DNA of 64,000 nt from assembly GCA_022775085.1 (NCBI GenBank), contig JALFJQ010000022.1, forward strand, positions 45,859 through 109,858. Reading direction: 5' to 3'. Source of the stretch: Clostridiales bacterium. GTDB taxonomy: Bacteria > Bacillota > Clostridia > Oscillospirales > Oscillospiraceae. Shown piece after piece: positions 55,142 through 64,000 of this stretch. The notes below the pieces were generated by a model. That model had not been told where the DNA came from and did not search any database. It saw only the letters and a program-made list of their open reading frames with translations. Positions within the stretch are counted from its first letter, which is position 1, and every line of letters starts with the position of its first letter. The position numbers were made by a program, and so were the translations under genes.

Positions 55142-55702
55142 GTGGCAGAAGAAACGAAGATGAATGAAGAAGAAATCGTAGAGGAGACTCCCGTTCCTGA
55201 GGAGGAGTTGGTTCCCGAGAAAGTCGCCGAAGAAGCCACCGAAGAGCCCGCAGAGAAAGCGGCTCCGGAAGTGAATCCCTGGGAGGAAAAATATAACGCA
55301 GAGCATGACGCCCGCCTGCGCATCGCCGCTGAGTACGACAACTTCCGCAAGCGCACCGTCAGGGAAAAGGACGCCGCCTACGGCAACGGCAAGGCCGACA
55401 CCGTGGCAAAGTTCCTTCCCATTTACGACAATCTGGAGCGGGCCCTGAACCAGCCCACCGAGGACGCCGCCTTCAAAAAGGGCGTGGAAATGACCATGAC
55501 GGAGCTGGTAAAAATCCTGACCGGTCTGGGCGTGGAGATCTTCGGAGAGCCGGGCGATCCCTTCAATCCGGATCTGCACAACGCCGTGATGCACACGGAG
55601 GACGAAAGCCTCGGTGAGAACGTCATCGCCCAGGTGTTCCAGAAGGGCTTCAAGATCGGCGAAAAGGTTGTGCGGTTCGCAATGGTGCAGGTCGCCAATT
55701 AA
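55142..55702 (+). CDS. grpE: Nucleotide exchange factor GrpE, probable GTG start
   Basis: NAEHDARLRIAAEYDNFRKRTVREKDAAYGNGKADTVAKFLPIYDNLERAL; RBS ggagga 6 nt upstream of GTG. Confidence 0.93.
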   Translation: MAEETKMNEEEIVEETPVPEEELVPEKVAEEATEEPAEKAAPEVNPWEEKYNAEHDARLRIAAEYDNFRKRTVREKDAAYGNGKADTVAKFLPIYDNLERALNQPTEDAAFKKGVEMTMTELVKILTGLGVEIFGEPGDPFNPDLHNAVMHTEDESLGENVIAQVFQKGFKIGEKVVRFAMVQVAN

Positions 55703-55707
55703 AACGC

Positions 55708-55814
55708 ATGTCATTGCGAGGAGCGTAGCGACGTGGCAATCCCCATCGTATACCCGAACAGTCGGCATCCTTGGGGGATCGCCACACCAGCGTGCGCGCT
55801 GGTTCGCGATGACA
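55708..55814. repeat. Family B REP-like repeat, copy 5 (grpE-dnaK spacer)
   Basis: tgtcattgcgaggagcgtagcgacgtggcaatcc ... gatcgccacaccagcgtgcgcgctggttcgcgatgacag. Confidence 0.85.
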
Positions 55815-55853
55815 GGAGTAAACTAGTAAAAACTTATCTTTTCAATATATTAG

Positions 55854-57680
<1,827 letters not shown>

Positions 57681-57691
57681 CAGATAAGCCC

Positions 57692-57716
57692 AAGGGGCGG
57701 CAAAACGCCGCCCCTT
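57692..57716 (+). terminator. Terminator-like hairpin after dnaK
   Basis: aaggggcggcaaaacgccgcccctt. Confidence 0.6.
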
Positions 57717-57729
57717 CTTGGCGATTTTT

Positions 57730-57965
57730 GAAGATAGAAGATACAAGATAGAAGATACAAGATAAAGAAATGTAAAAGGAACTCCGTAGGGAGCGATGCC
57801 CACATCGCCCCTGCGTAAGTGCTTTTCATTCGCCGAAAGGCATCAGTTTTTGTTAAGCTGTACTGCGGGCCGATGTGGGCATCAGCCCCTACGGTATAAA
57901 ATATTCAGGATATTTCAACCCACTGAAAGAAATATCTTGTATCTAGTATCTTGTATCTTGTATCT
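57730..57965. repeat. Outer inverted repeat (GATACAAGATA/TATCTTGTATC) containing a family A element
   Basis: aagatagaagatacaagatagaagatacaagata ... tatcttgtatctagtatcttgtatcttgtatctc flanking 57784-57893. Confidence 0.7.
57784..57893. repeat. Family A MITE-like inverted repeat, copy 2
   Basis: cgtagggagcgatgcccacatcgcccctgcg ... gcgggccgatgtgggcatcagcccctacgg. Confidence 0.8.
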
Positions 57966-57983
57966 CAACGTGAGGTGAATGAT

Positions 57984-59129
57984 ATGGCAGAAAACAAACG
58001 CGACTACTATGAGGTGCTGGGGGTCTCCAAGGATGCCAGTGCCGATGATATAAAGAAAGCCTACCGCAAAATGGCCATGAAGTACCATCCCGACCGGAAC
58101 CCCGGCGACAAGGAAGCTGAGGAAAAGTTCAAGGAGGTGGGCGAGGCCTACGAGGTGCTGTCCGATGCGGACAAGAAGGCCCGGTACGACCAGTACGGCT
58201 TTGCCGGTGTGGATCCCAATTTCGGCGCGGGAGCTGGCGGCTACGGCGGCGGTTTCGGCGGATTTGACGGTTTTTCCGATTTGGGCGACATTTTCGGCGA
58301 TTTCTTTGGCGGCGGTGGCCGCAGCCGGGGCGCTCAGCAAAATGCCCCCCGCCGGGGCGAGAACGTCATGACCCGGCTGGAGCTGACCTTCGAGGAAGCT
58401 GCCTTCGGCTGTGAGAAGGAGGTTGCCACTCCCAGAATTGAGAACTGCCCCAACTGTAACGGAACCGGCTCCGCCGACGGCGTGATCGAGACCTGCTCTC
58501 AGTGCCACGGCACCGGTCAGGTGCGCACGGTGCAGAACTTCATGGGCATGCAGATGCAGTCCACCGCCACCTGCCCCTCCTGCAACGGCAAGGGCAAGAT
58601 CATCAAGACCCCCTGCTCTACCTGCAAGGGCAAGGGCAAGGTCCGCCGCACCAACCGGGTGAAGGTGAAGATTCCCGCCGGTGTGGATGCCGGGCAGAGC
58701 GTCCGGGTTCGGGGCGAAGGCGGTGTGGGTTCCAACGGCGGCCCCAACGGCGACCTGCTGGTGGAGATCTACATCAAGCGCCACCCGATTTTCACCCGTC
58801 AGGATACGGATGTTTTGTGCGAGGTGCCCATTTCCTTCACCCAGGCGGCCCTGGGCGCGACCATTCAGGTGCCGACTCTCGACGGCATGGTGGACTATGA
58901 GATTCCCGAGGGCACCCAGACCGGCCGGGAGTTTATCCTCCGGGACAAGGGCATTCCCGAGGTGGGCAATTCCCGCCGCCGGGGCAACCACCGCTTCACT
59001 GTGGTGGTAGAGACCCCCACCCATCTGACGAAAGAGCAGAAGGAGCTGCTGCGCCAGCTGGACGGCACCATGGAGGTGTCTCCCAAGCGGAAGAAATTCA
59101 TTGATAATCTCAAGAACTTCTTTGAGTAA
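57984..59129 (+). CDS. dnaJ: Chaperone DnaJ
   Basis: [59 protein letters not shown]; CxxCxGxG repeats. Confidence 0.98.
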   Translation: MAENKRDYYEVLGVSKDASADDIKKAYRKMAMKYHPDRNPGDKEAEEKFKEVGEAYEVLSDADKKARYDQYGFAGVDPNFGAGAGGYGGGFGGFDGFSDLGDIFGDFFGGGGRSRGAQQNAPRRGENVMTRLELTFEEAAFGCEKEVATPRIENCPNCNGTGSADGVIETCSQCHGTGQVRTVQNFMGMQMQSTATCPSCNGKGKIIKTPCSTCKGKGKVRRTNRVKVKIPAGVDAGQSVRVRGEGGVGSNGGPNGDLLVEIYIKRHPIFTRQDTDVLCEVPISFTQAALGATIQVPTLDGMVDYEIPEGTQTGREFILRDKGIPEVGNSRRRGNHRFTVVVETPTHLTKEQKELLRQLDGTMEVSPKRKKFIDNLKNFFE

Positions 59130-59233
59130 GGCCGCAGGGCGGCCAGCCAATGCGTTACGAACCCGGGTGGGCATCGAACATCCTTTGGGCCCCTCGACCG
59201 GCAGCGCTCAGATGGGTTCTGATTGGTAACGAC
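59130..59233 (+). repeat. Family C-related repeat, copy 6 (divergent)
   Basis: ggccgcagggcggccagccaatgcgttacgaacccgggtgggc ... tgattggtaacgact, hairpin directly after the dnaJ stop. Confidence 0.6.
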
Positions 59234-59240
59234 TCCCATA

Positions 59241-59277
59241 TGTCATTGCGAGGAGCGCAGCGACGCGGCAATGACAT
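59241..59277. repeat. Family B short copy
   Basis: tgtcattgcgaggagcgcagcgacgcggcaatgacat. Confidence 0.7.
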
Positions 59278-59300
59278 ACCGAATATTTCTCACAAAAAAT

Positions 59301-59328
59301 GCAGACCGGGACTTGTGACCGGTCTGCG
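59301..59328. terminator. Rho-independent terminator
   Basis: gcagaccgggacttgtgaccggtctgcgttttta. Confidence 0.75.
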
Positions 59329-59367
59329 TTTTTAGTATAATGGGGAAAAAAGTAGGAGGAATGACCT

Positions 59368-59877
59368 ATGAAACGCTCTGACTACATCAGCTGGGACGAA
59401 TATTTTATGGGCATCGCCATGCTGGCGGCGAAACGCAGTAAGGACCCCAATACCCAGGTGGGGGCCTGCATCGTCTCCCCGGACAATATCATCATCTCTA
59501 CCGGCTACAACGGAATGCCAAAGGGCTGCTCCGACGACGAGTACCCCTGGGAGCGGGAGGGAGAACAGACCAAGTACCCCTACGTTGTCCACGCGGAGCT
59601 GAACGCGGTGCTCAACGCCAACGGCCGTGACCTGCGGGGCAGCCGACTATACGTGGCACTGTTTCCCTGCAACGAGTGCGCTAAGGCCATTATCCAGAGC
59701 GGCGTGAAGGAAGTGTACTACCTGTCGGATAAATACGCCGACTCCATGTCCACCCTGGCCTCGAAAAAAATGATGGATTCCGCCGGGGTGAAATATACCC
59801 AGCTGCGGACGAATTTAAAGGAAATTACGCTGAATTTTATCCCAGAAGAGGAGCGTATTGCAGGGGAGGGTCAGTGA
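59368..59877 (+). CDS. dCMP deaminase (ComEB-like)
   Basis: MKRSDYISWDEYFMGIAMLAAKRSKDPNTQVGACIVSPDNIIISTGYNGMPKGCSDDEYPWERE...YVVHAELNAVLNA...PCNECAKAI. Confidence 0.95.
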   Translation: MKRSDYISWDEYFMGIAMLAAKRSKDPNTQVGACIVSPDNIIISTGYNGMPKGCSDDEYPWEREGEQTKYPYVVHAELNAVLNANGRDLRGSRLYVALFPCNECAKAIIQSGVKEVYYLSDKYADSMSTLASKKMMDSAGVKYTQLRTNLKEITLNFIPEEERIAGEGQ

Positions 59878-59899
59878 CCCGCCCCTGCGGGGTTGCTAT

Positions 59900-60754
59900 C
59901 TATGGTCTGCCAAAAAACAGCTGTATCTTCTCATCCATGTCCGCGTATTTGAGATACACCACGTTGAACTCCCGGACGACGCTCTCCCCCCGGATGGAAA
60001 ATTTCGCCAGTTCCGGGTCGGAATCGGCGAGGATGTTGTAGACGAAGGATACGCCGAAGCCCTGTTTCACAAGGTCGAGGATAATATTGAAGCTGGAAAT
60101 ACAGATGTGCCGCCGGAACCGCTGGAGGGACTCGTTGTAGCCGCTGAGCTCCTGCTCCAGAATGGCCCGGGTGCCGGAGCCGTCCTCCCGGTGGATGATG
60201 GTCTCCTCCAAAAGCTCCTCCATGGTGACTTCCCGCCCGGCAAAGGGGTGGTCTTTCCGGCAGATGCCAACGAAAGGCTCCCGGCGCAGCAGGATATTGT
60301 CAAAAGATGCCTTATCAAAAAAACCCTCCACCACGGCAAAATCCAGCTCATTTTCCTCCAGCAGGTGCAGCAGTCGCTCCGTGTTGTCCACGATCAGGGT
60401 CAGGGCGTTTTCAGGGCTTTGAAGGTAGCGGCGGATGTCCCCTTTCAGATAGTAGTCCCCGATGGTTTTTGTTGCCCCGACGCGCAGAACCTGAATGGGG
60501 CTGTTTTCCAGCTTCTGCCGCAGATCCCGCTCCTGTAGTTTCGCCGCTCTGGCGTATTTTTCCAGTACCACCGCCGCCTCGGTTTTTACCAGACGGCGGT
60601 TTTCATATGCAAAGAGCTTCTGCCCGTACTGGTTTTCCAGAAAATGAATCTGCTGGGTGACGGCGGGCTGGGAAATGTGGAGAATGTCGGCGGTTTTCCG
60701 GTAATTCATACACTCACAAAGGGTCAGAAAGGTGTCGATGCGATAGTCCAGCAT
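59900..60754 (-). CDS. LysR-family regulator divergent from the CoADR-like gene
   Basis: MLDYRIDTFLTLCECMNYRKTADILHISQPAVTQQIHFLENQYGQKLFAYENRRLVKTEAA. Confidence 0.93.
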   Translation of the reverse strand: MLDYRIDTFLTLCECMNYRKTADILHISQPAVTQQIHFLENQYGQKLFAYENRRLVKTEAAVVLEKYARAAKLQERDLRQKLENSPIQVLRVGATKTIGDYYLKGDIRRYLQSPENALTLIVDNTERLLHLLEENELDFAVVEGFFDKASFDNILLRREPFVGICRKDHPFAGREVTMEELLEETIIHREDGSGTRAILEQELSGYNESLQRFRRHICISSFNIILDLVKQGFGVSFVYNILADSDPELAKFSIRGESVVREFNVVYLKYADMDEKIQLFFGRP

Positions 60755-60889
60755 ACCCGGCTCCTTTATAAAAAAATATTATCAATTCATAAGGACTGAC
60801 AAGTTGATTTTATCACATTCCCGTGCTACAATCAAGCTGTCAATAAAAGGAAAACCCTATCGGAATCAACAAAATAAGGAGCGATGGAA

Positions 60890-63448
60890 ATGAACATTGT
60901 TGTCATTGGCGGCGTTGCCGCCGGCACCAAGACCGCTGCCAAGCTGATGCGTCAGGATCGCAGCGCCAAGGTCACCGTCTACACCAAGGGTAAGGATATT
61001 TCCTATGCCGGCTGCGGCCTGCCCTACTATGTGGGCGGAGCCATCGAAACCCGGGACGAGCTGATCGTCAACACCCCCGAAAAATACATGGGTCTCACCG
61101 GTGTGGAGGTCAAGACCGAGATGGAGGCTGTCGGCGTTGACGCCTCCGCCAAGACCGTGACCTTTGCAAACGGCGAGGTTGTGGGCTATGACAAGCTGGT
61201 CATCGCCACCGGCGCAACCCCCTTCGTTCCCAACGTGGAAGGCACGAACCTGCCCGGCGTGTTCACCATGCGCACCCCCGACGACGCCATCGGCCTGCGC
61301 GCTTACGTGGACGAGAACCACTGCCGCAGCGCGGTGGTGGTGGGCGGCGGCTTCATCGGTCTGGAAATCGCCGAGAACCTGCTTTCCAAGGGTCTGAAGG
61401 TCACTGTGGTGGATATGGCCTCTCAGGTCATGCCGAACCTGTTTGATGCCGAGGTTGCCGACTACATCCGCCGTCAGCTCCAGGCCAAAGGTATCCGCAT
61501 CGTCACCGGCGCTGGGCTGGAAGCCGTGCTGGGCAGCGAGAAGGCCACCGGCATCCGCACCGCTGTGGGCGGCTTTGAGGCCGACGTGGTGGTCATGGCT
61601 ATTGGCGTCCGTCCCGCTACCGCGTTCCTGAACGATTCCGGCATTGAAATGTTCAAGGGCACCATCGTGGTGGACAAGCACCAGAAGACCAATCTCCCCG
61701 ACGTTTACGCCGTGGGCGACTGCGCCATGGTTTATAACCGCATCACCGGAAAGGGTCAGTGGTCCGCTATGGGCTCCACCGCAAACATCACCGGCCGGTT
61801 GCTTGCCAAGAATCTGACCGGCGAGGACGCTCCCTACGGCGGCTGCCTGGGCACCGGCGTTGTGAAGCTGGCCGAGGGCCTGAACGCGGGCCGCACCGGT
61901 CTGACTGAGGAGCAGGCTGCCGCTGCCGGTTACGATGTCATCACTGTAACCTGCGTCACCGACGACAAGGCCCACTACTATCCCGACGCTTCCACCTTCG
62001 TCACCAAGCTGATTGCCGACAAGGCTTCCCACGAGCTGCTGGGCATTCAGGTGCTGGGCGGCGGCGCGGTGGACAAGATGGTGGACATTGCCGTTACCGG
62101 CATCGCCATGGGCGCGAAGATCGAGGACTTCGACACCCTGGACTACGCCTACGCGCCCCCCTTCTCCACCGCCATCCATCCCTTCGTCCAAGCTTGCTAC
62201 ATTCTGGAAAACAAGATGTCCGGCGAGTATGAGTCCATGACTCCTGCCGAGTACTCCGCCGGGAAAGCCAAGGGCTACAAGGTCATCGATGTCAGCCCCG
62301 CTCCCGCCATCCCCGGTGCCAAGTGGGTTGACCTGGCCAAGGTCACCGGCCCCATCGAGGGCATTGACAAGGACGAAAAGCTGCTGCTGGTCTGCGCCAA
62401 GGGTAAGCGGGGCTACTTCCTGCAGAACCGTCTGAAGGCTTTTGGCTACACCAACACCCGGGCGCTGGAAGGCGGCCTGTTCGTGAACAATGTGAAGGTC
62501 ACCTTCGCCGGCGGCAAGCTGCCTCCCGAGGAGATCAAGCGGGTGAAGGCTCTGGGCTGCCTGCAGGATAAGCGCTATCCCGATGTGTTCAATGTCCGTG
62601 TGATTACCCGCAATGGTAAGATCACCACCGATGAGCACAAGGCCGTTGCCGAGGCCGCCGAGAAGTTCGGCTCCGGCGAGGTCACTATGACCACCCGTCT
62701 GACCCTTGAAATTCAGGGCGTCAAGCACGAGAACATCCAGCCCCTCATCGACTTCCTGGGCGAGCACGGCCTGATGACCGGCGGCACCGGTAGCCTGGTG
62801 CGTCCCGTGGTCTCCTGCAAGGGCACCACCTGCCAGTACGGCCTCATCGACACCTACGGCCTGAGCGAGAAGATTCACGAGAAGTTCTACATTGGCTACC
62901 ACGGCGTGACCCTGCCCCACAAGTTCAAGATTGCCGTGGGCGGCTGTCCCAACAACTGCGTCAAGCCTGACCTGAACGATCTGGGCATCGTGGGCCAGCG
63001 GGTTCCCATGGTGGACTACAGTAAGTGCCGGGGCTGCAAGGTCTGCCAGGTGGAAAAGAACTGCCCCATCAAGACCGCCAAGATGGTGGACGGCAAGATC
63101 AACATCGACCCCAACGCCTGCAACAACTGCGGCCGCTGCAAGGGCAAGTGCCCCTTCGGCGCGCTGGAGGAGTACCAGAATGGCTACAAGGTTCTCATCG
63201 GCGGCCGCTGGGGCAAGAAGGTTGCCCACGGCATTCCTCTGACCAAGATCTTCACCTCCGAGGACGAGGTCATGGACGTCATTGAGAAGGCAATCCTCCT
63301 GTTCCGTGACGAGGGCATCTCCGGCGAGCGCTTCGCTGATACCGTGGCTCGTCTGGGCTTCGACTACGTCAACGAGAAGCTGCTGTCCGGCTCCATCGAC
63401 AAGGACGCCATCCTGCACAAAACCGTCAAGGGCGGCGCTACCTGCTAA
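60890..63448 (+). CDS. Three-module protein: CoA-disulfide-reductase-like FAD/NAD oxidoreductase + rhodanese + siroheme sulfite/nitrite-reductase-like with 2x[4Fe-4S] ferredoxin motifs
   Basis: MNIVVIGGVAAGTKTAAKLMRQDRSAKVTVYTKGKDISYAGCGLPYYVGG...; LLVCAKGKRGYFLQNRLKAFGYTNTRALEGG; VVSCKGTTCQYGLIDT...VGGCPNNCVKPDLNDLG; CRGCKVCQVEKNCP and CNNCGRCKGKCP. Confidence 0.93.
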   Translation: MNIVVIGGVAAGTKTAAKLMRQDRSAKVTVYTKGKDISYAGCGLPYYVGGAIETRDELIVNTPEKYMGLTGVEVKTEMEAVGVDASAKTVTFANGEVVGYDKLVIATGATPFVPNVEGTNLPGVFTMRTPDDAIGLRAYVDENHCRSAVVVGGGFIGLEIAENLLSKGLKVTVVDMASQVMPNLFDAEVADYIRRQLQAKGIRIVTGAGLEAVLGSEKATGIRTAVGGFEADVVVMAIGVRPATAFLNDSGIEMFKGTIVVDKHQKTNLPDVYAVGDCAMVYNRITGKGQWSAMGSTANITGRLLAKNLTGEDAPYGGCLGTGVVKLAEGLNAGRTGLTEEQAAAAGYDVITVTCVTDDKAHYYPDASTFVTKLIADKASHELLGIQVLGGGAVDKMVDIAVTGIAMGAKIEDFDTLDYAYAPPFSTAIHPFVQACYILENKMSGEYESMTPAEYSAGKAKGYKVIDVSPAPAIPGAKWVDLAKVTGPIEGIDKDEKLLLVCAKGKRGYFLQNRLKAFGYTNTRALEGGLFVNNVKVTFAGGKLPPEEIKRVKALGCLQDKRYPDVFNVRVITRNGKITTDEHKAVAEAAEKFGSGEVTMTTRLTLEIQGVKHENIQPLIDFLGEHGLMTGGTGSLVRPVVSCKGTTCQYGLIDTYGLSEKIHEKFYIGYHGVTLPHKFKIAVGGCPNNCVKPDLNDLGIVGQRVPMVDYSKCRGCKVCQVEKNCPIKTAKMVDGKINIDPNACNNCGRCKGKCPFGALEEYQNGYKVLIGGRWGKKVAHGIPLTKIFTSEDEVMDVIEKAILLFRDEGISGERFADTVARLGFDYVNEKLLSGSIDKDAILHKTVKGGATC

Positions 63449-63501
63449 AGATTCCTACCACACCCCCACGGGCAAAAGGCGGTGTTCATAAGACAGTTGA
63501 T

Positions 63502-63529
63502 AGCCGCCGTAGTTTGAACTGCGGCGGCT
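63502..63529 (+). terminator. Terminator hairpin
   Basis: agccgccgtagtttgaactgcggcggctgttcttgtctttt. Confidence 0.7.
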
Positions 63530-63741
63530 GTTCTTGTCTTTTCTCATGAAATGTGATAATATAGAATTGATCAGAACTATAAATCGGAATTTGTAGAGCC
63601 GCAAAAATTGATTAAACATACGATTTTTACAAGAAAAAATGATGTAAACGATGCGTAGAGTCGGTATTTTTCTGAGGTAAATGAAGCATCGGTTGATAAT
63701 ACTCGATTGCTGTTCTATATTGCAACTTAGGAGGTGATGAT

Positions 63742-63879
63742 ATGGACGCAACGAGATTTGGGTTATTTGTTGCTGAAATGCGAACAGACAATCATATGAC
63801 ACAAGCTGAGTTGGCAACAAAAATAAAAGTAACTGATAAGGCTGTAAGCAGATGGGAACGTGGAGTTTCCCAAAGTTAA
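63742..63879 (+). pseudogene. Truncated XRE-family HTH regulator
   Basis: MDATRFGLFVAEMRTDNHMTQAELATKIKVTDKAVSRWERGVSQS*; stops right after the HTH. Confidence 0.7.
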
Positions 63880-63943
63880 AGATACCACATCAATCCCACG
63901 CGGACTTTTGCTCAACCGATACAGCCGGAGGGCTGGATAACAA

Positions 63944-63993
63944 GAAAAGGCGGTATGCGCCCCGTGGAGGGGTAGCGTACCGCCTTTTCTTGT
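63944..63993. terminator. Large hairpin
   Basis: aagaaaaggcggtatgcgccccgtggaggggtagcgtaccgccttttctt. Confidence 0.55.
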
Positions 63994-64000
63994 GGGGGTT

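Noticed and set aside
60866-63418. 850-aa minus-strand ORF opposite the CoADR-like gene
   Set aside because: Antisense to a clearly assigned gene; composition typical of a codon-bias mirror ORF.

Overview
This window looks like the replication-origin region of a Clostridia chromosome, probably Oscillospiraceae-like; the taxonomy is inference from gene content only. Core landmarks are dnaA, dnaN, an S4-domain yaaA, recF, gyrB, gyrA, rnhA, a RemB/DUF370 gene, rsmG and plsY; soj/spo0J (parA/parB) with two consensus parS sites; an hrcA-grpE-dnaK-dnaJ operon with a perfect CIRCE; and rpsF-ssb-rpsR. Metabolic genes include a citDEF citrate lyase operon with a CitMHS transporter and a divergent LysR gene, a split chromate transporter, an NfnAB-like pair, class III FBPase, guaB, dCMP deaminase, and a three-module CoA-disulfide-reductase/rhodanese/sulfite-reductase-like protein with a divergent LysR gene. 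I saw no CRISPR array, rRNA, tRNA, prophage or intact transposase, and no clear defence island. The most unusual material is intergenic: (i) an array of five consecutive near-perfect hairpins (16436-16692); (ii) an ~80-bp repeat family whose GC hairpin abuts or overlaps by 1 nt the stop codon in four of six copies; (iii) two DnaA-box clusters about 5 kb apart on either side of dnaA; (iv) a degenerate small-ORF/hairpin module bounded by inverted repeats (12672-12940); and (v) several palindromic repeat families filling nearly every operon spacer, in places nested or abutting. Coordinates were read by eye from the sequence; no homology search, folding or skew computation was run.
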